NCBI GenBank assembly: GCA_012031925.1
Contig: JAAUSE010000007.1
Coordinates: 1 to 34,995, forward strand
Origin: Candidatus Altimarinota bacterium
GTDB lineage: Bacteria > Patescibacteriota > JACMRA01
Length of the DNA stretch: 34,995 nt
Direction: 5' to 3'
This document shows, piece by piece, positions 26,825 to 34,168 of this stretch. A model generated the notes under the pieces. That model worked only from the letters and a program-made list of their open reading frames with translations. It was not told the origin of the DNA and made no database searches. The position numbers and the translations under genes are program-made. How positions within the stretch are numbered: position 1 is the stretch's first letter; each line of letters opens with the position of its first letter.

Positions 26825-27414
26825 CAGGACAAATTGATACTACAGAAACAAAGTTTGTAACTAGTAATGGTGCTGTTTCTTGGCAGTTAATAGACAATAA
26901 CTCTAACAATTTTACAACGTTTAGTTCTTGGCCTAATCAGGATTTTCCATTATTTCCAAGACAAGATGAAGGGAGAGGGGTTCCAACAATAAACCATTCA
27001 AAAGATAGAACAGATTCATTCCAAATCCTAACTGGAAACGGGGTTATTCCATCTAATTGGACCGTAAGAACAAGATTTATAACTCAAACCCAATACAACA
27101 ATATGGTAAATAATTTACCAAATGTAACTAATTGCACATCATATTTTGTATTAGGAACTTTGAAACAATCCTCTACTCAATGTAATTGTGTTAGTGAAGC
27201 ATTAGAGCGTTGGTCATTACTTACTGGTGAAAACTTTGGCAATCAATTCGATCCAGGAGTATCACCATTTAACCAAACTTTGGCAGGAGGTTTCATTCCG
27301 ATTAATCTTACAAATTTCCTTGCGATCTATAATGTTGATGGTATAAATCCATTAACTGGTGGAGTGAGTTCACCTAATATTTGGTTTGATAGAGTCTATT
27401 GGGCAAATAGGTAA
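26809..27414 (+). pseudogene. Cassette 2: effector-domain fragment related to cassette 1
   Basis: An open frame from just after TAA 26806-26808 to TAG/TAA at 27412-27414 encodes about 200 residues; the first ATG is only at 27103. Its C-terminal part, TQCNCVSEALERWSLLTGENF, aligns with ACTCVDKATRLWKNTTGEDF of cassette 1, and TTFSSWP with TYSLWP. The His region reads GAVSWQLID where cassette 1 has GHTWVAIV, so the putative catalytic His is absent. There is no trefoil, signal peptide or proper start. Probably a silent or broken cassette awaiting a 5' part. Confidence 0.55.
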
Positions 27415-27433
27415 AAACTATCGCCTTAGATAC

Positions 27434-27464
27434 TGACCTAGATTTTATAGTCTAGGTCATTTTT
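27434..27464. terminator. Bidirectional terminator between cassette 2 and its membrane gene
   Basis: Perfect 9-bp stem TGACCTAGA/TCTAGGTCA (27434-27442 with 27451-27459), followed by five T on the plus strand. The right arm also contains the stop codon of the convergent gene. Confidence 0.85.
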
Positions 27465-27958
27465 ATATTACTAATAATATCAATAAAACTCTGTTTAAAA
27501 TTTGTTTTAAATATAATGAAATAATTTATTGCAATTAAAACAAAAATATATACAATGTATATAAAATAAATAACCTCATTTGTATTAATAATTTTTATTA
27601 AAGAAAAAACAGGTATAAAGAATATCAAAATAATTTTTAGAAACTCCCTATACAATTTTTCTATTTTCAAACTTGAATATGTAGATTTGAAAAATATTTC
27701 AGTTAAATTTTTATTATATAAGCAAATTAAAATTAAATTTAATATAAAATAAAATAAATAAGATAAAAATATTGTTCTAAAAATATCAACTCTATATGAT
27801 TCTTGAATTTTAAATATTTTGTCGTATAACTCGAGAATAAAGGAATTAATAATATCTGAAGGCAATAAAAATTCTAAACTAAAGCTTGTGAATATAAAAA
27901 TAGTAAAATCTAAAAAGGGTTCAAATAATTTATATAATTTTTGATACATAATATTCAT
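27452..27958 (-). CDS. Polytopic membrane protein, RDD-like, candidate immunity protein 2a
   Basis: 168 residues with four hydrophobic segments. Clearly related to the next gene leftward-transcribed at 28023: MYQKLYKLFEPFLD against MNNKLYKVMESFLE, KLYREFLKIILIF against KIIREFVKFVFFL, and FKQSFIDIIS against KYHSLIDIIS. The last motif and layout recall RDD-domain proteins, though this is tentative. Extremely AT-rich. Own strong promoter with about a 6-nt leader. Immunity role inferred from position. Confidence 0.6.
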   Translation of the reverse strand: MNIMYQKLYKLFEPFLDFTIFIFTSFSLEFLLPSDIINSFILELYDKIFKIQESYRVDIFRTIFLSYLFYFILNLILICLYNKNLTEIFFKSTYSSLKIEKLYREFLKIILIFFIPVFSLIKIINTNEVIYFIYIVYIFVLIAINYFIIFKTNFKQSFIDIISNIKMT

Positions 27959-27970
27959 TTTTATATTGAG

Positions 27971-27999
27971 CTTATACCAATGTAACTCGATTTTGTCAA
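27971..27999 (-). promoter_or_regulatory. Promoter of candidate immunity gene 2a
   Basis: Minus strand: TTGACA (27999-27994), exact 17-bp spacer, TATAAG (27976-27971). The ATG at 27958 is 12 nt past the -10 box. Confidence 0.8.
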
Positions 28000-28016
28000 A
28001 GGCAAACCTAACTATG

Positions 28017-28032
28017 TCTAGGTCATTTTTTT
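28017..28032. repeat. Copy of the half-terminator at the end of candidate immunity gene 2b
   Basis: TCTAGGTCA followed by seven T repeats the right arm and T-run at 27451-27464. Both membrane genes end inside this sequence. It marks a tandem duplication of the unit made of half-terminator, membrane gene and promoter. Confidence 0.6.
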
Positions 28033-28589
28033 AGTTTGCTCATCTTTTTAATAAAAAGAGTATTATAAATTTTTATTGAAATAATATCAATTAAGCTATG
28101 ATACTTTGTAGTTGTTAAAGTAAACAGCCAGTTCACCAGAGTGAAGGTTATCGAATAAAGTATAATAATTGGACCAAATACAATCACATTTTCTCTTAGT
28201 ATATTCTCATAGTTAAATATTATTAGCACATGAGAGATTAAAATAGGCAGTAGAAAAAAAACAAACTTAACAAACTCACGAATTATTTTTTGTAACCTTG
28301 TCATACTACCTTTATAAAAAAATATCTTTTCAACCAGTGTTGACTTCAAAAGTATAATGCAAAGAATATTAAACAAACTATAGTAAATGAATACAACTAA
28401 GACTATCTGAGCATAATTAACTCCTATTGTTTCCAATTTATATATATCATAGAATATGTTTTCATAAATATAAGAAAAGGGTTCTTGAATATGAGCTTTT
28501 GATAAAATATAAAAGAAAAGATTATAAATACCAAAAAAAATCCCAATCTCTAAAAAACTTTCCATGACCTTATAAAGTTTATTGTTCAT
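28023..28589 (-). CDS. Polytopic membrane protein, RDD-like, candidate immunity protein 2b
   Basis: 188 residues from ATG 28589; a GTG at 28613 would lie inside the promoter and is rejected by alignment with the paralogue at 27452. Four hydrophobic segments and the C-terminal KYHSLIDIIS motif. Divergent from cassette 3, whose trefoil start lies just beyond the promoter. Could be the immunity gene for cassette 2, for cassette 3, or for a lost cassette. Confidence 0.6.
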   Translation of the reverse strand: MNNKLYKVMESFLEIGIFFGIYNLFFYILSKAHIQEPFSYIYENIFYDIYKLETIGVNYAQIVLVVFIYYSLFNILCIILLKSTLVEKIFFYKGSMTRLQKIIREFVKFVFFLLPILISHVLIIFNYENILRENVIVFGPIIILYSITFTLVNWLFTLTTTKYHSLIDIISIKIYNTLFIKKMSKLKK

Positions 28590-28595
28590 AAAAGC

Positions 28596-28624
28596 TTTAA
28601 AAGATAAAAACACTCAATTGTCAA
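28596..28624 (-). promoter_or_regulatory. Promoter of candidate immunity gene 2b
   Basis: Minus strand: TTGACA (28624-28619), 17-bp spacer, TTTAAA (28601-28596). The predicted transcription start coincides with the ATG at 28589, so the message would be leaderless. Confidence 0.55.
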
Positions 28625-28651
28625 TTTCCTTCGCCTCCAAAACCTACACCA

Positions 28652-29542
28652 ATGCAAGTGGAAGGTATGGGTAAAATGACACTTAATGTGTCATTTTACG
28701 TTGGATTTGTGGATCTAGGAGGAGGATATTTCCAAGTCAAATCTTTCTTTTATCCCAAATACTGCCTATCAACATCTTCTGGCGCTTTGACAGTATTGTT
28801 TACTTGCAACTCCGCTGATCCCAATCAGAGGTTTCGGGTGACAACAGAAATAGCAGTTAATGCTCTTACTTCTGATCAAATTGTGAATACAATGCAGTCA
28901 CAAAAACAGATGGCTGAGAATGGACAAACCAATGGGACAGATTATCAAGCATTAAAAAATATACTACTAGCTTCACTATCTATGGTTGATGTTTTTGATG
29001 ACTCCTTTGTAATACTTCCAAATGGCACAACTTACAAGCCAACTCTTCAAGAGTGGGCTAACGCTGTTGATGGAGCTGGAAACCTTGACCCCAACTTAAA
29101 GGTTTACACTAAGAGTGCAAAATTAATTGGTACTGTTGATAGAGTTCTTGGGGTTACACAATTAGTTATAGCTGTTGGTGAAGATCAGCAAATGTTCAAT
29201 GCAGATATTGAGGCTGGCAGAATACCTGGCAACAACACGTTAGCATATATAACAGCTTGGGCTGCTCAAACTGCAACAACAACTTTGATAGTCTCTCAAG
29301 CTTGTATACCCTCAACTTTTTTTGGTGGAACTGGGCCATGTGTCATAGGTGCTGTAACTGCTGGTGTATCTGTAGGATATGTAGTAGAAGAGCAAGTACT
29401 TTTCACTTTTGAATCTGTTCTAACACAACCAAATGTATGTGCAGCTATTGCACTGATAAAGTGGGGAGGTAATCTTTTACCTCCTGCTGAAGAACAAGCG
29501 CTCAATGCATATATAGACCTTTTTGGTTGGTTGTGTAACTAA
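28652..29542 (+). CDS. Cassette 3: trefoil subdomain fused to a hydrophobic candidate effector domain
   Basis: 296 residues from ATG 28652; ATG 28676, inside the palindrome after GGAAGG, is an equally likely start. Residues up to about 64 are almost identical to cassette 1 (three substitutions from MTLNVSF to FRVTT) and then the sequences become unrelated. The C-terminal part has a soluble helical region (70-190) and a hydrophobic stretch rich in Ala, Gly and Thr (about 196-245, ITAWAAQTATTTLIV ... VIGAVTAGVSVGYVV), as in membrane-inserting or pore-forming toxins. That role is inferred. Followed by a terminator and a same-strand membrane-protein gene. Confidence 0.65.
   Translation: MQVEGMGKMTLNVSFYVGFVDLGGGYFQVKSFFYPKYCLSTSSGALTVLFTCNSADPNQRFRVTTEIAVNALTSDQIVNTMQSQKQMAENGQTNGTDYQALKNILLASLSMVDVFDDSFVILPNGTTYKPTLQEWANAVDGAGNLDPNLKVYTKSAKLIGTVDRVLGVTQLVIAVGEDQQMFNADIEAGRIPGNNTLAYITAWAAQTATTTLIVSQACIPSTFFGGTGPCVIGAVTAGVSVGYVVEEQVLFTFESVLTQPNVCAAIALIKWGGNLLPPAEEQALNAYIDLFGWLCN
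28671..28699. repeat. 29-bp palindrome, copy 2
   Basis: Identical to 25546-25574. Here only three G precede it instead of four, and homology upstream reaches only about 28644 (ACACCAATGCAAGTGGAAGG). Confidence 0.85.
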
Positions 29543-29569
29543 TTAATAAAACGTTATACCCACAAGATT

Positions 29570-29598
29570 GAGCTGATGATTTTCATCAGCTCTTTTTT
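29570..29598 (+). terminator. Terminator after cassette 3
   Basis: Perfect 10-bp stem GAGCTGATGA/TCATCAGCTC (29570-29579 with 29583-29592), 3-nt loop, six T. The last two T start a TTGACA hexamer (29597-29602). Confidence 0.9.
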
Positions 29599-29629
29599 GA
29601 CAAAATAAAATTTATACAAATAGTACAAT
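29597..29629 (+). promoter_or_regulatory. Candidate promoter overlapping the cassette 3 terminator
   Basis: TTGACA 29597-29602 shares two bases with the terminator U-tract. The best -10 is TACAAT 29624-29629 at a long 21-bp spacing, 6 nt before ATG 29636. Confidence 0.35.
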
Positions 29630-29635
29630 GAATTT

Positions 29636-30001
29636 ATGGGTTTTTTTAATAAAATAATCACCAATACTATCAAAATATTTTTACATTCTATCATATATTT
29701 AATTACTGTTAACATTATTTACTTTGTATTCATCATTTTAACTCTAACAATCTTTAAAACAAATTTTGACTATAGTAATCCATATATCTTCGGATTTTTG
29801 CTGTTTGGTTATCCTTTTTTCCTTGTTGAAGTGTTTAGGGACATTAATGATGATTACTTGGGTGGTCATATTCATATAGCAAGAATTAGCTCAGACCCAG
29901 AATCTTGGTTTATTTTGCTTGGTTTACTTCCTTATATAGGTTTCATGATAATCTCAATTAGAATTCATCAAAAACTAAAATCAACTAAAAAAAGAAAATG
30001 A
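29636..30001 (+). CDS. Membrane protein, candidate immunity protein of cassette 3
   Basis: 121 residues with three hydrophobic segments (about 12-38, 50-66, 90-108) and a basic tail KLKSTKKRK. Lies 93 nt after the cassette 3 gene on the same strand, separated by a terminator with an overlapping -35. No family recognised; not visibly related to the other three membrane proteins. Ends with TGA. Confidence 0.6.
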   Translation: MGFFNKIITNTIKIFLHSIIYLITVNIIYFVFIILTLTIFKTNFDYSNPYIFGFLLFGYPFFLVEVFRDINDDYLGGHIHIARISSDPESWFILLGLLPYIGFMIISIRIHQKLKSTKKRK

Positions 30002-30069
30002 AAAAACAAGGAGTTTCAAGGCTCGAAGATTTCAAACCTTTACCCAGAAAATCAAATAAACCTTTGTAG
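29998..30069 (+). other. Short chimeric frame at a cassette junction
   Basis: ATG 29998 overlaps the previous stop (ATGA) and opens 23 codons (MKKQGVSRLEDFKPLPRKSNKPL) that stop at TAG 30067-30069, exactly within the trefoil remnant. It looks like the start of a coupled gene cut off by recombination rather than a functional peptide. Confidence 0.25.
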
Positions 30070-30102
30070 ATCTTGGAGGAGGATACTTTCAAGTCAAATC
30101 TT
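30063..30102 (+). repeat. Remnant of the trefoil coding sequence (third copy)
   Basis: These 40 bp match 25581-25620 (the FVDLGGGYFQVKS codons) with about two or three differences, then the match ends abruptly. It is a scar of a third cassette copy. Confidence 0.7.
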
Positions 30103-30118
30103 AACTAGTTAAAAGTAA

Positions 30119-30460
30119 CTAACAATCCAAGTAATCCGTATCAAAAAGTTCGACACTCTTTAACCGATCAATTGTATTTTTATCTTTGATCAACTTAAAC
30201 CTTTCATCCTTGTAATTCTCCCTATCAACCTCACCTACAAAATACTCTACAGGTCTAACTTGATAACTGATACCCTTCTCGTCTACTTTTCTCGGATGAC
30301 AAAAGTACAATGGTTTGCATATCACATAGTGTCTCGCTCTATCCTCGGTATCTTTACCAATACCTAGTATATAATATGCTCCATGTTCAACACCTTGAGA
30401 AGCGTTCCTCTTGAAATGATAGTAAAATTAAACTGGTCGTATATCTTTATATTCTGCCAT
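30119..30460 (-). pseudogene. DUF1653-like protein with an in-frame stop
   Basis: From ATG 30460 the frame reads MAEYKDIRPV, then TAA (30430-30428), then continues in the same frame as FYYHFKRNASQGVEHGAYYILGIGKDTED... to TAG 30121-30119. YHFK, YYILGI, KPLYF and RPVEYFVGEV fit the DUF1653 family, small proteins of unknown role. Intact length would be about 113 residues. Only the last 68 are reachable from an internal ATG (30325). Either a nonsense mutation or a local error. Confidence 0.6.
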
Positions 30461-30594
30461 ACTATATTGTTTGATTACTAAAATTTACAAAAATCTCACT
30501 TCAATTTGTTAATTTGTACAACAAAAAAATTTAACATCAATCTTCCTCTATGAAATAAACCTAGCTTCTCACAAGTAATTCTTGATTTGTCAAT

Positions 30595-30623
30595 TTGACT
30601 AAGCACACCTGATTGTTAATAAT
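30595..30623 (+). promoter_or_regulatory. Promoter of the transketolase gene
   Basis: TTGACT 30595-30600, 17-bp spacer, AATAAT 30618-30623, with the ATG at 30630 exactly where transcription should start. Suggests a leaderless message. The rest of the 30461-30629 gap shows nothing else. Confidence 0.6.
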
Positions 30624-30629
30624 CCAGCA

Positions 30630-31586
30630 ATGCTCAATCTCAACAACATTCGCAAAAATATTTTACTTGCTTTGGCAGACAAACCAACTGGACATCTTGG
30701 TGGTAGCCTTGGTACAGTAGAAATACAATCATTGATTCTGAGCAACTTCATTCAATATGATCCAAGTTGGTATTCTCAATACAATAGTTTTCCCAACCAA
30801 CAAAAACTCCAAAAAGCAATCGAACTACGAAATCAACGCAACAAATTCATCTTAAGTAATGGACACACCTGCCCTACACTTTATACAATATGGGCAGAAA
30901 TGGGACTTTTTGATGAGTACATTGAGGCAGAGTATGCAGGTAAAATCACAAAAAACTTATCAATTCCCCAAAAAAGGCTAGAATTTTTAAAGACTATCAG
31001 AAGTGTTGATGGTGTTTTGGAAGGACATCCAAGCCTACATCATTTACCATTTTTAGTTGACTCCTCTACAGGCCCTCTTGGTATTGGAGCTGGAACATCT
31101 TTGGGATTTGCTTACAATGACATAATTAGAAACAACGGACTTCAAACTTTTGTCATAGTTGGTGATGGTGAGTGTCAAGAAGGACAAATTTGGGAGTCAG
31201 CAATGATTGCAACCAAACTCCAACTTAACAATCTGATTTGGATAGTAGATCGTAACTTTATACAAATTGATGGGCATACAGAAGAGGTTGGAGGGCTTGA
31301 TAATTCTGAGATAATCTCACCAAATGATAATCCAATCAGTGGTCTAGGCGAAAAATTTAGTGCTTTTGGTTGGATAGTTACAGAAAATTGGGAAGGAAAC
31401 AATTACCAAAAATGTCAAGAAATTCTTGAGCAAACTTTGGCTATTCAAGGGCAAAAAAACCTCCCAGCAGTAATCATTAACTATTCTCAAGTAGGGTACC
31501 CGTTCAAAGAATTTAATTCTTTTCATTGGCATGGCAAAACCCCAACTCTGCAGCAAGCCCAAACAGCTATAAAATCCTTGAATTAA
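30630..31586 (+). CDS. Transketolase, N-terminal (thiamine diphosphate-binding) subunit
   Basis: 318 residues. KPTGHLGGSLGTVEI, ILSNGHTCPTLY, GPLGIGAGTSLGFAYN and the thiamine diphosphate motif GDGECQEGQIWESAMIA...LIWIVDRN define the N-terminal half of a split transketolase. It needs a C-terminal subunit (pyrimidine and C domains), which is usually the next gene but here is replaced by an M16 homologue. The partner must be elsewhere. Works in the non-oxidative pentose phosphate pathway, transferring two-carbon units between sugar phosphates. Confidence 0.9.
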   Translation: MLNLNNIRKNILLALADKPTGHLGGSLGTVEIQSLILSNFIQYDPSWYSQYNSFPNQQKLQKAIELRNQRNKFILSNGHTCPTLYTIWAEMGLFDEYIEAEYAGKITKNLSIPQKRLEFLKTIRSVDGVLEGHPSLHHLPFLVDSSTGPLGIGAGTSLGFAYNDIIRNNGLQTFVIVGDGECQEGQIWESAMIATKLQLNNLIWIVDRNFIQIDGHTEEVGGLDNSEIISPNDNPISGLGEKFSAFGWIVTENWEGNNYQKCQEILEQTLAIQGQKNLPAVIINYSQVGYPFKEFNSFHWHGKTPTLQQAQTAIKSLN

Positions 31587-31679
31587 TTATCAAATCTGAA
31601 AGTATTGACAGACATCAAATCTTGAGCACTTGACAAATCAAATATTTTTTGAAAAAATTCGCCCAAATCACTCCAAAAT

Positions 31680-33059
31680 ATGCTCAAACCAGTCACTCTA
31701 AAGAATGGATTAACAGTTCTCAAACTACCCAAAACTGGTATTAATACAATGCTAGTTGGTTATGTAGCACAATCAGGATCATCTGTAGAATCAGGTAATT
31801 GGCCAGAGGGTATATCCCATTTTTTGGGAAGATTATTCCAATATGGTACAGATAAACATCCATCTCCCAAAAGTCTGAATCAAGCCCTTGAAAGTGTTGG
31901 GGGTAGTTTTTTTGGACTTACAAGTCACGAAATCAGTCAACTCTACATGGTTGTACCAACATACCATCAATACAAAACCACTTCAATAATGGCTGAGATT
32001 ATTCAGCACTCTTATTTTGAAGAAAGGGATATCACTAAAGAAAAAAATAACTTGGTTGAATTTTTAAAATCTTCTGAAATCCAACATGAAGGTCGAGTTT
32101 CCTCTCTAGCTCTTAGTAATTTATATATGAACCACCCATTAAGCTCTCCAATTAGAGGATCTGTAGACTCAGTTATTGATATTACTCGTAAAGATGTACT
32201 TGACTATTTTGCTCATCAGTACCGACCAGATCAAAGCTACCTTATATTTGCTGGGAATTTCGATAACAAAGGGTTGATGGAATTAATTGATCAAGAGTGG
32301 GCTTTTTGGAATCCAGGATCGCGAGTATTCATACCTTCACCACAAGTAACAAAAGAAGATATTGGACTTCTCCCACGTATTAATTACAAGCAAAGAGGAA
32401 TTTCACATACAGACATGGCCTTTTCATTTGTACTTGATGAGGGTTATCTATCACAAGAAGCTTACGAAATCAAGCATAAAAAAGATGTAGAAGAAAATGA
32501 AAAAGAGTTGATCATTCAGAAATCTCAAGAGGAAAAACTAACAGACTTTGCTTATCTTACAGTTCTCAACAGTATTCTTGGAAAGGGTTTTTCAAGTAGG
32601 TTATGGATGAAAGGAGTGGAAGAAGAAATGTTGTTTGGTAGTATTGAAAGTGATTTGATTTTATTTAAACACACTGGTTTTTTACAAATTGCTGGTCGTA
32701 GTGAGAATAGTCAATTTACTTTTGCACTAGAAGCAGTACTTAGCGTTTTGGAGTCTCTCAAAAAAACTACCATCTCCATTAATGAGTTATCCAAAGCCAA
32801 AGAATTCATCAAAGGTCAGCTAATTCTTGAACATGAAGATCTACTCCATTCGACAGTCTGGCAAGTAGAAAATTTGTTAAGCTCAGGTTTTGAATATAAT
32901 TTGGATGATCTTATAGAAAAAATCAACAAAGTAGAAGCTTCCCAACTAAGATCAATTGCTATGGATCTTTTTATTCCAGAAAGAATGACTATCACCACAT
33001 ATGGTACAGCCAAAGAAACCAGATTAGTAGAGAAATTAATCAGAAAATATCTTAGCTAA
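31680..33059 (+). CDS. M16 peptidase family protein lacking the zinc motif
   Basis: 459 residues with the two-domain M16 layout: N-terminal LKNGLTVLKLPKTG...VGYVAQSGSSVE, then a second domain from about residue 255 with NSILGKGFSSRLWMKGVEEE. The zinc motif HxxEH reads H47-F-L-G-R51: Glu and the second His are replaced by Gly (31827-31829) and Arg (31830-31832). The GLAYS-like segment of the C-terminal domain reads MLFGS. It is probably a non-catalytic partner subunit, as in two-protein M16 complexes, or a structural homologue. A highly charged insert (about 255-285) follows the first domain. No active M16 partner lies in the window. Confidence 0.85.
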   Translation: MLKPVTLKNGLTVLKLPKTGINTMLVGYVAQSGSSVESGNWPEGISHFLGRLFQYGTDKHPSPKSLNQALESVGGSFFGLTSHEISQLYMVVPTYHQYKTTSIMAEIIQHSYFEERDITKEKNNLVEFLKSSEIQHEGRVSSLALSNLYMNHPLSSPIRGSVDSVIDITRKDVLDYFAHQYRPDQSYLIFAGNFDNKGLMELIDQEWAFWNPGSRVFIPSPQVTKEDIGLLPRINYKQRGISHTDMAFSFVLDEGYLSQEAYEIKHKKDVEENEKELIIQKSQEEKLTDFAYLTVLNSILGKGFSSRLWMKGVEEEMLFGSIESDLILFKHTGFLQIAGRSENSQFTFALEAVLSVLESLKKTTISINELSKAKEFIKGQLILEHEDLLHSTVWQVENLLSSGFEYNLDDLIEKINKVEASQLRSIAMDLFIPERMTITTYGTAKETRLVEKLIRKYLS

Positions 33060-33114
33060 AAACACTCAACAATACTTAGTGAAAACAACAAAATATCAAC
33101 TATCCTTGAAAAGT

Positions 33115-34148
33115 TTACAAAGCAAATACTGAAAACCCTTCGTAACCTCTCAAAAAAGTATCATTTGCATTTTTTCTCGGACCGTTCACATCTGGATTGA
33201 CCCAACCTACCCATTTTGTATAAATATCATTAAACGTTCCATAATAAGTATAAGTTGAGATAATTCTACTACCTTCAGCTTTTCCAGCTAAGTCACCTCC
33301 ATAACGGTTCTTGAAAAATTCCATACAAGTTGCCTCATCAACTTTGAAAAAATCATCGCACTGAGCAGCAGTTGGGTACTTGAACTCATACAAAAACTGA
33401 TAAATTTGAATATTACGATCTTCAACTGAAGCCAATTTGGTACCATTAACTGTTCTAGCACAACTTGAGACAGGATCATTAATAGATCGACCATAGAGAC
33501 TTGAGTCAAAATTACTACCATCTCGCTGGGTTCTCACTGAAATTTGACCATTTTCAACCTTACACCATCCGCCTTGATAAACCCTTTGACCATTGGAATT
33601 TGTTCTGTAAGAGTCAGCACCAGTAGAAAAATTCTTGGCATGCCAGTTCTAGATCCACCCGTTGAATAGATTTCACTCAATTGAGAAGATGTGAATATTG
33701 AGTTAAGATTTGCTACCTTAGAACGATCTTTAGATTCTTTTGAATCAAGTACCGTACCATCATCTTTGTAAGTATTTAGAGATTGAGCAGGTTGATTACC
33801 GTTTGGAAATACACCAAGAACAGGATCACTACCAAAAGCAGTCTTGGTATCTACTTGACCTACAGAAAAATCTGAATACTTAGCTCCACTAACACTATTG
33901 AGACCATTTTGTCTCACACATCCTTGAGATGTATAAGGATTAGAAGCAGTCCGACCTGCTCTTTGATCTGCAACATAAGTAGCCCAATCAAAAGTAAATC
34001 TACAGGCTGTCATATCAATTCCATAAGTCGGGGTTGAAGAAGGAGTTGTTGAGTTTTGAGCGGATACGTTAAAAGTAAATAAAAACAAAAAGGACAAAAT
34101 AACAAGAAGTGATTTCTTGCCAAGATTGATTAAGTTATTAGTGTGCAT
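33115..34148 (-). CDS. Secreted Cys-containing protein of unknown function, frameshifted
   Basis: Signal peptide about 1-31 (KKSLLVILSFLFLFTFNVSAQ). The first frame runs through TYGIDMTACRFTFDWATYVADQRAG to GGSRTG and then loses sense, stopping near 33534. Adding one A at the two-base run 33647-33648 turns it into SRNWHAKNFSTGADSYRTNSNGQ, which continues through VRTQRDGSNFDSS to FSVFAL at 33115. The intact protein is about 344 residues, rich in Asn, Ser and Thr, with several Cys that may form disulfides. I recognise no domain. It probably lies on the cell surface or outside the cell, like the Pro-rich neighbour. Confidence 0.65.
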
Positions 34149-34168
34149 AAACTATTTATTATGTATAC

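Noticed and set aside
29296-29505. Minus-strand open frame within cassette 3
   Set aside because: Overlaps the well-supported cassette 3 frame and has no independent start or homology.
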